This document shows positions 1 to 6,785 of a stretch of 24,261 bases of DNA, piece after piece (the first letter of the stretch is position 1; the number at the start of each line of letters is the position of its first letter). A program made the translations under genes and the position numbers. The DNA comes from a virus, in the IMG/VR virus record IMGVR_UViG_3300010885_029968, positions 1-24,261 of that record. One strand, given 5' to 3'. Under the pieces are notes generated by a model. The model was not told the DNA's origin and searched no databases. It was given only the letters and a program-made list of their open reading frames with translations.

Positions 1-1
1 A

Positions 2-238
2 ATGACAGATTCGGAACGAGACGCGCTATCGCTATTTGCTGGGGTCATGCATCCAGATCGGGATAAGCGGCACGATTCCTATGGTTCCATCCGTCGTATC
101 GCTGCGCGGGCTGGCGGCATGGTCTACCGTGATCGTCATCTTCTGATGCGTACTCCTGCGTGTTACCGGGATTTGCATCGACAGGTTGTGCGGGATGATG
201 CGCCATGCTTGATTCGGACGCTGGCGGGGAAATCATGA
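2..238 (+). CDS. Small basic hypothetical protein, possibly 5'-truncated
   Basis: A 78-residue, arginine-rich reading frame opens at the second base of the window, so the true start may lie upstream and no ribosome binding site can be checked. I do not recognise a family. The protein is soluble-looking, with many Arg, Asp and His and no membrane segment. Its TGA overlaps the ATG of the next gene (ATGA), the arrangement used throughout this left-hand block, and this is the best support that it is a real gene. Codons follow the local style (CGG, GCG, GAT). It belongs to a run of small genes just upstream of terminase. No function is proposed. Confidence 0.5.
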   Translation: MTDSERDALSLFAGVMHPDRDKRHDSYGSIRRIAARAGGMVYRDRHLLMRTPACYRDLHRQVVRDDAPCLIRTLAGKS

Positions 239-405
239 GCGAAGATGAGCAACAGGCCGCTAAGCAAGGGCTGACGCTTCGGGCGTTCAAGCGGGAGCGG
301 GATCGGCGCGTACAACGTCACACGAAAAGATTCCAGAAGTACAAATTCGGGATACTCAATACTGACGTTTTGAAACCTCTGGAACTGAGACGGAAACAAC
401 GATGA
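235..405 (+). CDS. Small basic hypothetical protein
   Basis: This is a 56-residue protein starting MSEDEQQAAKQGLTLRAFKR, with an acidic first few residues and then a strongly basic, helix-prone remainder ending in LRRKQR. I chose the ATG at 235 because it overlaps the upstream stop (ATGA) and has GGGGA a few bases before it. An ATG at 205 is an in-frame alternative adding ten residues. Its own TGA overlaps the ATG of the next gene, so all three are probably translationally coupled. The basic character suggests nucleic-acid binding, but that is only inference. I do not recognise a family. Confidence 0.55.
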   Translation: MSEDEQQAAKQGLTLRAFKRERDRRVQRHTKRFQKYKFGILNTDVLKPLELRRKQR

Positions 406-662
406 AAACTCCAGCATGGCAGAGAAAAGCGGGGCAGAGTCCGTCCGGCGGACTGAACGCGGCGGGACGGGCAAGCGCGAAGGCGGCGGGACATAATCTC
501 AAGCCTCCAGCGCCGGCGCCGAAGACGAAGGCGGCCGCCGGACGGAAGGCGTCGTTCTGCGCGAGGATGTCTGGGATGAAGGCGAAGTTAACGTCTGAGA
601 AGACGGCGTCTGATCCCAAATCGCGTATCAATCTATCGCTAAAAAAGTGGAAGTGCCCATGA
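402..662 (+). CDS. Small basic phage protein with SFCARMSGM motif (DUF6321-like)
   Basis: This 86-residue, Lys/Ala-rich protein has three visible blocks: an N-terminal WQRKAGQSPSGGLNAAGRAS, a central KASFCARMSGMKAKLT and a C-terminal LSLKKWKCP. Small phage proteins with a SGGLN..GRA start, a SFCARMSG core and a final KWxC are common in tailed phages and are, from memory, grouped as DUF6321. Their role is not established. The two conserved Cys could bind metal, but this is inference. The start ATG overlaps the upstream stop, and the final TGA overlaps the next ATG at 659. It sits shortly upstream of terminase. Confidence is high that it is a gene and moderate for the family. Confidence 0.7.
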   Translation: MKTPAWQRKAGQSPSGGLNAAGRASAKAAGHNLKPPAPAPKTKAAAGRKASFCARMSGMKAKLTSEKTASDPKSRINLSLKKWKCP

Positions 663-832
663 AAAAAGCGGTATGGAATACTCCTGATCCATCGCGCATA
701 CCTGCGCGAGAAAAGAAATCTACTCCGTTGTCGTCGAAACAGAAGGCAAGCGCGAAGGCAAGCGCGGCAGCGGCTGGTCGTCCGTATCCTAACCTGATCG
801 ACAATATGAGGGCGGCGAAGAAGGGTAAGTGA
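659..832 (+). CDS. Small Lys/Ala-rich hypothetical protein
   Basis: A 57-residue basic protein with an alanine/lysine-rich middle (KASAKASAAAAGRPYPNL) and a short ordered-looking C terminus (DNMRAAKKGK). I chose the ATG at 659. It overlaps the stop of the preceding gene and has GTGGAAG about seven bases upstream. In-frame GTG codons at 647 and 653 are less likely starts. The stop TGA overlaps the ATG of the small terminase (TGATG). I recall short phage proteins ending in a GRPYPNLxDNMRAA motif next to terminase genes, but can attach no function. Low complexity suggests it is partly disordered and may bind nucleic acid. Confidence 0.6.
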   Translation: MKKAVWNTPDPSRIPAREKKSTPLSSKQKASAKASAAAAGRPYPNLIDNMRAAKKGK

Positions 833-1341
833 TGGCGCGTCGGTATTACACTGAGGACGATAAAGCGACGGCGCTGGCGTATCTGGAGGCGAATCGCGGG
901 AATGTACGGGTGACAGCGAAGCAGGTGGGGATACCGTTTCAGACATTGCAATATTGGGCGAAGGGTGGAGCGATTCGCCCTAATATGACTGAACTTTCGG
1001 TCATAAAAAAAGAGAGTTTGCGCGAACGGTGGGAATCGCTGGCGTATCAGGCGCTGGAGGCGGCGAAGAATCTGTCTGAGGAGGCGTCTTACAAGGACTT
1101 GGTGATGGCGGCCGCCATTGCAACAGATAAATCTCAGGCGCTGGCGGATCGGGAAAATGCGGAGCAGGCGGTAACGGAAGAAAGGTTTTTGCAGGTTGTT
1201 GGTACGTTGCGTGGGTTGTTAGATCAATATGTTACCGATACCGATACCCGTGCGGTCATTGCGTCCCAATTCGCGGCGATTACTGAAGCAGGACACGCTG
1301 ATGCAGGGGCTGGCGTCCCTGCTGGTTCCGAAGCAGGATGA
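832..1341 (+). CDS. terS: Terminase small subunit (HTH DNA-binding)
   Basis: A 169-residue protein with an N-terminal helix-turn-helix at about residues 8-45. It includes NVRVTAKQVGIPFQTLQYW, the usual pattern of a recognition helix ending in a conserved Trp. A long helical, Glu/Ala-rich region follows. This matches phage small terminase subunits, which bind the packaging site, oligomerise into a ring and hand DNA to the large subunit. Position directly before, and overlapping by 41 bases with, the large-subunit gene supports the call. ATG at 832 is preferred over GTG at 829: it overlaps the upstream stop and has AAGGG at 821-825. The last 13 codons overlap the large-subunit start. A transcription regulator is possible but less likely given its position. 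Confidence 0.75.
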   Translation: MARRYYTEDDKATALAYLEANRGNVRVTAKQVGIPFQTLQYWAKGGAIRPNMTELSVIKKESLRERWESLAYQALEAAKNLSEEASYKDLVMAAAIATDKSQALADRENAEQAVTEERFLQVVGTLRGLLDQYVTDTDTRAVIASQFAAITEAGHADAGAGVPAGSEAG

Positions 1342-2881
1342 GGCTCCCCTACCAGGCGCAGAATTAGCATACCCAGAATGGCTGGCGGTGTCGGCGTCTC
1401 TAACGGCTCCGATGGCGGCGCATCATGAGCGGGCGTGGGAGTGGTTCGATGGATTAAAGCTGGGCGTAAAGCCTCGCGCATTGATCGAGTGCTGGCCGCG
1501 AGGTCACGGTAAATCGTCCACGGTGGAGCTGGGGATTGTTCGGTCTTGCGTCCGGCGGTCGCGGAAGTTCTGGCTTTACTGTTCTCGGACGCAAGAGGCG
1601 GCGGATCGCCATGTCCAGAGCATCGCGGAGATATTCGAATCGCTGGGGATTGAGCGGGCGGTGAACCGATACGGCTACAGTAAGGGCTGGTCGGCGTCCA
1701 TGCTGAGAACCAATACCGGATTCAGTGTGCTGGCGTTCGGTCTGGATGCCGGGGCGCGTGGGGTCAAGCTGGGAGCGCTTCGTCCGGACGGGATTGTTCT
1801 GGATGATATCGATGAACTGGGAGACAGCGCCGCCAGGGTCGAGAAAAAGGAACAGACGATCACGCAAGGGGTGATTCCGGCCGGTTCTATCGACGCGGCG
1901 ATTGTGTTCGTCCAGAATCGAATTCACGCAAATTCGATCATGTCGAAGACGCTGTCGGGCGATTTGCGGATGCTGGCGAATCGTGAGGATCCTGCGGTTA
2001 TCATAGCGGTCGAGGGGTTGCGGACGGAGGAGCGGGGCGGCAGGGATATCATCGTCGAGGGCGTCCCTACGTGGTCCGGGAAAGATTTAGAGATTTGCCA
2101 GCAGGAAATCGACGACATGACGCTGCAGTCGTTCCTCCGGGAATGTCAGCAGGAGGTCGGGGCGGGCGGTCTGCTGTTCGGGAAGTTCCGCGAGGCGATT
2201 CACGAATGCACGCCGTTTGCGATTCCGAGGCATTGGAAGATTTGGGCAAGTCACGATTACGGTACGAACGCTCCGGCTTGTTCTCATGTGTTTTGTTCTG
2301 ATGAGGCGGGCGATATCTATGTCCTGGGTGAGCATTACCAGGCGGGGCAGGAATCGTCCCAGCAGTGCCAGTCGTTTCTGGATTTGTGCGCTCGGTTAGG
2401 GGTGGCGGCGCCTGTTGATAAGGCGAATCCGGACGGGGTCTGGGATTGTTCGCGGGTGGAATTGGTGGCGTTTGACTATGCGTCGACGTTTCCGCCAGAG
2501 AATCCAGAGCAGCGGCTCGGCGAGTATCCGGTCGAGGTCTGGTGGCGGCGTGGGGTTCCGGCGGTCCGGGCGGTCAAGGATCGGAAGGCGGGCTGGTCGA
2601 ATGGCGGCGAGTGGATCGCGGCTCGGCGGGACGGGAATCCTCGGATGTGGATCGTGCGTGGGGCGGCGCCGCGATTGGTGAAGTTTTTGTCGGGCGCGAT
2701 GTCTGCGGTCAGTGATCCAGACGAGCTGGATGCGGGTTATCGTGATGACCACGCGGGCGATTCCTGGCGTTACGGGCTGATGGTTCGCCCGTACAAGTCG
2801 CCGCCGGCGCCGGAAGCGGTAGCGCAGAATGCGGCGGTAGCGCCGAGATGGATGCAGAAGCGAGGGAAAAGGAAGTTATGA
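1301..2881 (+). CDS. terL: Terminase large subunit (packaging ATPase and nuclease)
   Basis: This 526-residue protein is the motor that pumps DNA into the prohead and cuts it. The ATPase half shows a Walker A motif, PRGHGKS, at residues 66-72 and a Walker B, GIVLDDIDE, at 164-172. The nuclease half (RNase H fold) shows the acidic residues expected: D319 in ASHDYG, D392 in VAFDYAS, and D482/D483/D487 in RDDHAGDSWRYG near the end. Length is normal for the family. The open frame extends upstream to 1229, but I chose ATG 1301, which has AGGA seven bases before it and a modest overlap with the small subunit. The TGA overlaps the ATG of the next gene at 2878. The protein works at the portal vertex. 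Confidence 0.95.
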   Translation: MQGLASLLVPKQDEAPLPGAELAYPEWLAVSASLTAPMAAHHERAWEWFDGLKLGVKPRALIECWPRGHGKSSTVELGIVRSCVRRSRKFWLYCSRTQEAADRHVQSIAEIFESLGIERAVNRYGYSKGWSASMLRTNTGFSVLAFGLDAGARGVKLGALRPDGIVLDDIDELGDSAARVEKKEQTITQGVIPAGSIDAAIVFVQNRIHANSIMSKTLSGDLRMLANREDPAVIIAVEGLRTEERGGRDIIVEGVPTWSGKDLEICQQEIDDMTLQSFLRECQQEVGAGGLLFGKFREAIHECTPFAIPRHWKIWASHDYGTNAPACSHVFCSDEAGDIYVLGEHYQAGQESSQQCQSFLDLCARLGVAAPVDKANPDGVWDCSRVELVAFDYASTFPPENPEQRLGEYPVEVWWRRGVPAVRAVKDRKAGWSNGGEWIAARRDGNPRMWIVRGAAPRLVKFLSGAMSAVSDPDELDAGYRDDHAGDSWRYGLMVRPYKSPPAPEAVAQNAAVAPRWMQKRGKRKL

Positions 2882-3051
2882 AAAAGAAGAAGATGTCTGA
2901 CGCGCAGATGAAGCTGGTGCGGATGATGCAGAAAATGGAAGGCAGCAAGGCGGATATGAAGGCGGACATGAAAAGCGGCGCCGCCGAGAATTCCCCTACG
3001 GACATGAAGCAGGACAGAACGATGGCCATGCGGATGATGAAAAAATATTAA
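2878..3051 (+). CDS. Small Met/Lys-rich hypothetical protein
   Basis: A 57-residue, highly charged helical-looking protein unusually rich in Met and Lys, with a short internal repeat (KADMKADMK) and a basic end (RMMKKY). I chose ATG 2878, which overlaps the terminase stop (ATGA), so it is probably coupled to terminase translation. An upstream in-frame ATG at 2848 would add ten residues and deepen the overlap. No family is recognised. Proteins this small, between large terminase and portal, vary between phages. A nucleic-acid or capsid-associated role would be a guess. Confidence 0.6.
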   Translation: MKKKKMSDAQMKLVRMMQKMEGSKADMKADMKSGAAENSPTDMKQDRTMAMRMMKKY

Positions 3052-3057
3052 GAAGTG

Positions 3058-3198
3058 ATGACTCATTTCTTATTTATTATGCTTGTCCTGACGATGGGGG
3101 CGGGCTTTTTTTTCATCTGGCGGGAATTGTACCTGCTGCGAATCGGGCGCCATGTGTTGTTCCCGCGACGAGCGGAGCGGGCGAAGAGGAAGCTGTGA
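3058..3198 (+). CDS. Tiny single-pass membrane protein (46 aa)
   Basis: Reading from ATG 3058 gives 46 residues. The N-terminal hydrophobic stretch is MTHFLFIMLVLTMGAGFFFI, followed by WRELYLLRIG and a basic tail ending RRAERAKRKL. The pattern predicts one transmembrane helix (about residues 3-21) with a positive cytoplasmic tail. The start follows the previous stop by six bases, with a weak AGAAG upstream, and the TGA overlaps the ATG of the next gene (TGATG). Unlike its neighbours it has a hydrophobic segment rich in TTT, TTC and ATT codons. Small phage membrane proteins can be holin-like, lysis-regulating or superinfection-excluding. The sequence alone does not decide. Confidence 0.6.
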   Translation: MTHFLFIMLVLTMGAGFFFIWRELYLLRIGRHVLFPRRAERAKRKL

Positions 3199-3317
3199 TG
3201 TCGATAAAACCTCCGGGGCGCGAGACGCCAGGTCAAGTCCTGAATTTGATGCTACTCGCGGCGTTGGTGGGGTGTGTCGCCTACGTCACGAATATTATTT
3301 TGCTATCTACAAGGTGA
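3198..3317 (+). CDS. Tiny single-pass membrane protein (39 aa)
   Basis: Reading from ATG 3198 gives 39 residues: a polar start (MSIKPPGRETPGQ), then a hydrophobic helix of about 22 residues (LNLMLLAALVGCVAYVTNII) and a short end, LLSTR. One transmembrane helix is predicted. The ATG overlaps the stop of the preceding membrane gene, and GAGGA lies about seven bases upstream, so the two are probably made together. The next gene starts 13 bases downstream, and its AGGAAGGA ribosome site overlaps this stop. With the 46-residue neighbour it may form a two-component membrane function, which is inference from coupling only. No family is recognised. Confidence 0.55.
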   Translation: MSIKPPGRETPGQVLNLMLLAALVGCVAYVTNIILLSTR

Positions 3318-3330
3318 GGAAGGAATCGCT

Positions 3331-3627
3331 ATGACTAATTGTGTTATCGGGTCGTTCGTCAATGCGACGACGAAGGAATCGTTTGATGTCGCTTTCCAAA
3401 ACGAGGAGGATTTCCTCGCGTATCAGGAATCGCTGGTGGCGACGGGGGAGTATTTGGTGAGTGGTAGTCGTCCCGTAAAATTTATCGACGATGTTCCGGC
3501 GGCGATTGTGGAGATCGCGGCGCAACAAAAAGCGGCGCTGATCGCGCGTATTCGGGCGACGTTCGGGGATTCGACGCTTGATCAGGCGGGGCTTCTGAAG
3601 CCTCTGGTGGACGCGGGCAAGAAATAA
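3331..3627 (+). CDS. Hypothetical protein (98 aa), pre-portal
   Basis: A 98-residue, soluble, mildly acidic protein starting MTNCVIGSFVNATTKESFDV. The first half looks like a small beta-rich or mixed domain. The second half is helical (AAIVEIAAQQKAALIARIRA) and ends KPLVDAGKK. The ATG at 3331 is preceded by AGGAAGGA at a seven-base spacing, a strong site. The longer frame from GTG 3274 would run through the preceding membrane gene in another frame and is rejected. It ends four bases before the portal gene. Position suggests a virion or head-assembly accessory role, but I recognise no family. Confidence 0.65.
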   Translation: MTNCVIGSFVNATTKESFDVAFQNEEDFLAYQESLVATGEYLVSGSRPVKFIDDVPAAIVEIAAQQKAALIARIRATFGDSTLDQAGLLKPLVDAGKK

Positions 3628-3631
3628 TCAC

Positions 3632-5806
3632 ATGAGAATGCCGAATTGGTTTGGCGGATCGTCTGCCAATGTCCCGAAGCTGAATGATCCAGATAATCCC
3701 AAGTCTGAATTAACGCCCAGGGACTACGAGGCGAAGGATGGTCGATCACAAGACCAGATTGGCGCCGACCAGCGGCTGTCGGCGTTCGTGCAGGATTGCT
3801 TCACTCGGGCGCGGCGGGCGCGTCAACCATTGGAACGTGACTGGACGCTCAATATCGCCATGATGGAGGGGCGCCAGTGGCTGGGGTGGGATGATGCGAC
3901 GCATCGTGCGATATCGCTGATGGATGATAACGAGCAGGATCGGTACATCACTGATCCGCTGATCGAACCATTGCTCACGAAGTGGGTGGCTCTGGTCACC
4001 ACGACGAAACCGGACGCTTCGGTTGTTCCGATGAACGATTCGGATGCATCGAGGCTGGCGGCGCGTGAAGGTAACGCGATTCTGGGGCATCTGGACCGGC
4101 GCTGTAATCTGGCGGGGCAATCCATCGAGGCGGCATACTGGCTCGGCGTCTGCGGGGTTGCGTGGGTAAAGGAGCGGTGGGCGCCGGAAGCGTTCGCGGA
4201 TGTTCCGGTGGACGGGGCGTGTAAATCGTTGGCGGTGGGCGAGGTCGAGGAGGAGGTTCTGTCTCCCTTTGAGGTGTTTTTGGATCCGTCGGCTCGGCGG
4301 TGGCGCGATGTGCGGTGGATTATCCATGCGACCATGCGCCCGCTTTCGTGGTTTCAGGAGCATTATGGTTCCGAGGAGTACGGCAGGGCGGGCTGGCGTG
4401 TGCAACCTGGCAAGATGGGCGGCATGGGTACGGCGGCGTCCGGTGGGTTCATTTCTCCGTTCATGGCGGGTTTCGGTGGGGCGTCGGCGTTACGGACGGG
4501 GCCTCTCTCTACTCCAAGCGGGGCGGCAAACAATGAGGCGCTGTGTCTGGAGATGTGGGAGGAACCTTCCGCTAAGTATCCAGAGGGTCGGTACATCGTG
4601 CTGGGCGGCGATGTGGTGTGCTATTCGGGCGATTGGCCCTACAAGCGCGGAAAGCGATCTTCGGCGTCACCAGACAACAAATTTCCGTTTATCCGGGGCG
4701 TTTACCGGGAGGCGTTCGGTCATGCGTATGGAATGTCTCTGGTTTCTAAATTGTCGCCGTTGCAGGTGGCGTATAACCGGCTGATATCGCGCGCGTTCGA
4801 GCGATTCGATCAGGACAAGCTCACAGTCGGGATCGAAAAGGGGTCTGGGTTGGCGCCGGATGATTTCGATCCGGGGGCTGTTGGGATCGAGGAAGGTCGC
4901 AACATCCGGAAGATTTTCTTCAATCGTGGGTCGCGGGAACCTTCCTGGATGGCGCCCCCTCCCCTATCGGAACTTGTGGATCGTTTGCGTCAGAGCGTGT
5001 GGATGGATATGCAACATATCGCAGGTATCCATGATGTAGACATGGGGCAGGCGCCGCCTGGGGTGACGGCTGGCGTTGCGATTGAGATGCTACAGCAGGG
5101 TGACAGGACGCAGATGGCTCTACCTCTGCAACAAATGGAGGCGATGGCGCAGTGGCGGGCGGAGTGGCGGCTGGCATTGTACGCGCAATTCGCCGCGACG
5201 GGCCTTCCGCGCATGATCGGTCTGGATGCATCAGGCAATCCGGACCAGGCGGCGGCGACGGTGCAATCGTTCAAGGGGATGATGGGCGGCGGGATGTGCG
5301 CGCCGTATGTGGCTCCGGGGTCGGCGACGCCAAAGAGTCCGGCGGGCGAATTTCAGCAGGTGATGGATTTGTTCGGGCAGGGTCTTCTGGGTGATCCGGC
5401 GGATCCAAAAACGAAGGCGTTGGCGATTCGGTTGCTGTCTCTCAGCAAGTCGAACGATATCCTCGAGCATCTGATGGATGTGGAGCGGCGGGCGGCGGCG
5501 GCCGGACCTGATCCAAATCAACAGGCGAAGATGGAGGCGGCGGCGGCGATGCAAGCGCATCAGCACGATCAGGAGATGCAAGCTGCCCAGATGAAACTTC
5601 AGGCGGCGGCGCAGTCCGAGCAGGTGAAGTCTCAGTCGGTGGCGCAGGTGGCGGCGGCTCGGACGCAGGCTCAGGCGGCTCTGGAAGCGCAGCGGCACGC
5701 GCAGGATATGCAAACGGCGGATTTGAAGCACGAGCAGGATGTGCAGAAACTACTGGTACAGCAACAAATGAATGGAGGAGATAGCAACATTGGAAACATC
5801 CAGTGA
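3632..5806 (+). CDS. Portal protein (P22-like type)
   Basis: A 724-residue protein that should form the dodecameric ring at the DNA-entry vertex. Features seen include an N-terminal helical region rich in charged residues, a core with the family-like stretch GQSIEAAYWLGVCGVAWVKE (about residues 165-185), a LSPFEVFLDPSARRWRDVRW segment, and a glycine-rich insert near residues 250-300. A C-terminal Ala/Gln-rich coiled coil runs from about residue 625 to 715, in the position of the P22 portal barrel. Length and layout fit P22-like portals of podoviruses. The start has no good ribosome site. ATG 3638, two codons in, is an alternative. The last 17 bases overlap the scaffold gene, and its end carries that gene's ribosome binding site. 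Confidence 0.88.
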   Translation: MRMPNWFGGSSANVPKLNDPDNPKSELTPRDYEAKDGRSQDQIGADQRLSAFVQDCFTRARRARQPLERDWTLNIAMMEGRQWLGWDDATHRAISLMDDNEQDRYITDPLIEPLLTKWVALVTTTKPDASVVPMNDSDASRLAAREGNAILGHLDRRCNLAGQSIEAAYWLGVCGVAWVKERWAPEAFADVPVDGACKSLAVGEVEEEVLSPFEVFLDPSARRWRDVRWIIHATMRPLSWFQEHYGSEEYGRAGWRVQPGKMGGMGTAASGGFISPFMAGFGGASALRTGPLSTPSGAANNEALCLEMWEEPSAKYPEGRYIVLGGDVVCYSGDWPYKRGKRSSASPDNKFPFIRGVYREAFGHAYGMSLVSKLSPLQVAYNRLISRAFERFDQDKLTVGIEKGSGLAPDDFDPGAVGIEEGRNIRKIFFNRGSREPSWMAPPPLSELVDRLRQSVWMDMQHIAGIHDVDMGQAPPGVTAGVAIEMLQQGDRTQMALPLQQMEAMAQWRAEWRLALYAQFAATGLPRMIGLDASGNPDQAAATVQSFKGMMGGGMCAPYVAPGSATPKSPAGEFQQVMDLFGQGLLGDPADPKTKALAIRLLSLSKSNDILEHLMDVERRAAAAGPDPNQQAKMEAAAAMQAHQHDQEMQAAQMKLQAAAQSEQVKSQSVAQVAAARTQAQAALEAQRHAQDMQTADLKHEQDVQKLLVQQQMNGGDSNIGNIQ
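5774..5780 (+). promoter_or_regulatory. Strong Shine-Dalgarno pointing to a TTG start
   Basis: GGAGGAG lies inside the end of the portal gene, nine bases before an in-frame TTG at 5790. The alternative ATG at 5772 has no ribosome site before it and would itself include these bases as codons 2-3. The placement argues that the scaffold starts at TTG 5790. Confidence 0.55.
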
Positions 5807-6683
5807 TAACTCATCGATGGATTCATCGATGGATTCGGCGGTGGATTCGGCGGTGGATTTCGATCCGGCTCCGATGGATTCGCCAGAAATTTCGAACGTA
5901 GCGGATGACAAGCCTCTACCGGATTGGTCCGAGATTTTCGGGGCGAAGGATAAATCGGCGGAAACCACGCAGTCAACGGACACGGATAAGGCGACGGATA
6001 AGGCGCCGGAAGCGGCGCCGGAAGTGACGCTGGAATCGCTGCAGGCGGAACTGGAGAAGTACAGGGCGTTCGATCCCCTACTGAACGAGCTGCGTTCTAA
6101 GGGCGTGGAGTCCGATGCGGCGTTGCGGGAGCGGTTGGCGGCGGAACAGGTGGCGGCCGAAACCCAGCAGGTGCTGGCGACGGCGCAACTACAGACCGAG
6201 CAGGAAATCGCGGCGGATATCCAGGCGCGAATCGATGCGGGTTTGTTGCCGTTCGATAAGGCTGAGCAGGAATTCGACCGCATGGTCGAATTAGCCAAGC
6301 GCGAATCGGATATCAATCAGCGGTTCGAGGCGATGGAGAATCTGAACAAACAGACGCAGGTAATTCAGGCGCTGGAAAGTTTCCCTTCTCTGAAGGCTTC
6401 CGGCGAGGAGGGATCGACGCTGGTGGCGGCTCTGGCGGATATCGCGCAGAGCGCGGGCGGCGATTACAATCCTCGGGCGGTAGCGCAATTTGTGGATAAT
6501 TTGCTGACCAAGCACGCGCAATCGGCGATTGCGGCGTATGAAGCGAAGCGGACCGCGTCGGCGAAGGAACCGGCGACGATGCGAGGCGCGAACGGTTCGG
6601 CTCCGGCTCCGCTGGGCGGGGCGAAGGATGTCTCGAACTATAGCTGGTCGGATATCTTCGGCATATCGGGACGACGAGTATAA
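5790..6683 (+). CDS. Capsid scaffold protein
   Basis: A 297-residue acidic, Ala/Glu/Gln-rich, largely helical protein between portal and major capsid genes, the standard place for scaffold. Seen in order: an Asp/Ser-rich repeat (SMDSSMDSAVDSAVD) at residues 9-23, a WSEIFG motif at 46-51, a long coiled coil (about 80-190), and a C-terminal tail with WSDIFG at 286-291 followed by a basic ISGRRV. Basic C termini of scaffolds commonly contact the capsid shell. I place the start at TTG 5790 because GGAGGAG sits nine bases upstream. ATG 5772 would add six residues. Scaffold is expected inside the prohead and lost before packaging. A protease domain is not visible. Confidence 0.75.
   Translation: METSSDNSSMDSSMDSAVDSAVDFDPAPMDSPEISNVADDKPLPDWSEIFGAKDKSAETTQSTDTDKATDKAPEAAPEVTLESLQAELEKYRAFDPLLNELRSKGVESDAALRERLAAEQVAAETQQVLATAQLQTEQEIAADIQARIDAGLLPFDKAEQEFDRMVELAKRESDINQRFEAMENLNKQTQVIQALESFPSLKASGEEGSTLVAALADIAQSAGGDYNPRAVAQFVDNLLTKHAQSAIAAYEAKRTASAKEPATMRGANGSAPAPLGGAKDVSNYSWSDIFGISGRRV
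5811..5858 (+). repeat. Four tandem copies of a 12-base unit in scaffold
   Basis: Two copies of TCATCGATGGAT are followed by two copies of TCGGCGGTGGAT, in frame, encoding SSMD, SSMD, SAVD, SAVD. The pairwise identity suggests recent duplication of each 12-base unit. Confidence 0.85.
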
Positions 6684-6698
6684 GATTTTTGATCGATA

Positions 6699-6712
6699 GC
6701 GCTCATTAGCGC
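6699..6712 (+). other. Short stem-loop after scaffold gene
   Basis: GCGCT, loop CATT, AGCGC form a perfect five-base-pair stem just after the scaffold stop. No T-run follows. It may stabilise the 3' end or be incidental. The real terminator lies about 15 bases downstream. Confidence 0.35.
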
Positions 6713-6726
6713 GGTGTTGTTTGGAG

Positions 6727-6757
6727 AAAAACCCTGAAATTGTTCGGGGTTTTTTTT
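6727..6757 (+). terminator. Rho-independent terminator between scaffold and capsid
   Basis: An 11-base-pair stem (AAAACCCTGAA with TTCGGGGTTTT, one G-T pair), a four-base loop ATTG, and a run of eight T. It would reduce read-through from the early morphogenesis genes into the capsid gene. I see no convincing promoter between it and the capsid gene, so it may work as an attenuator within a long transcript. Confidence 0.85.
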
Positions 6758-6785
6758 ATTTCTGGTGTACGCATAGGAGATCACC

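Noticed and set aside
3274-3330. GTG-start extension of the 98-residue pre-portal protein
   Set aside because: It would overlap the second micro-membrane gene in another frame. ATG 3331 has a much better ribosome site.
4200-4784. Plus-strand open frame inside the portal gene
   Set aside because: It is Arg/Trp/Gly-rich, and the portal frame keeps the expected codon pattern throughout.
6660-6785. Promoter for the capsid gene between the scaffold stop and ATG 6786
   Set aside because: No pair of -35 and -10 hexamers at acceptable spacing was convincing. Phage-specific promoters cannot be judged from one window.
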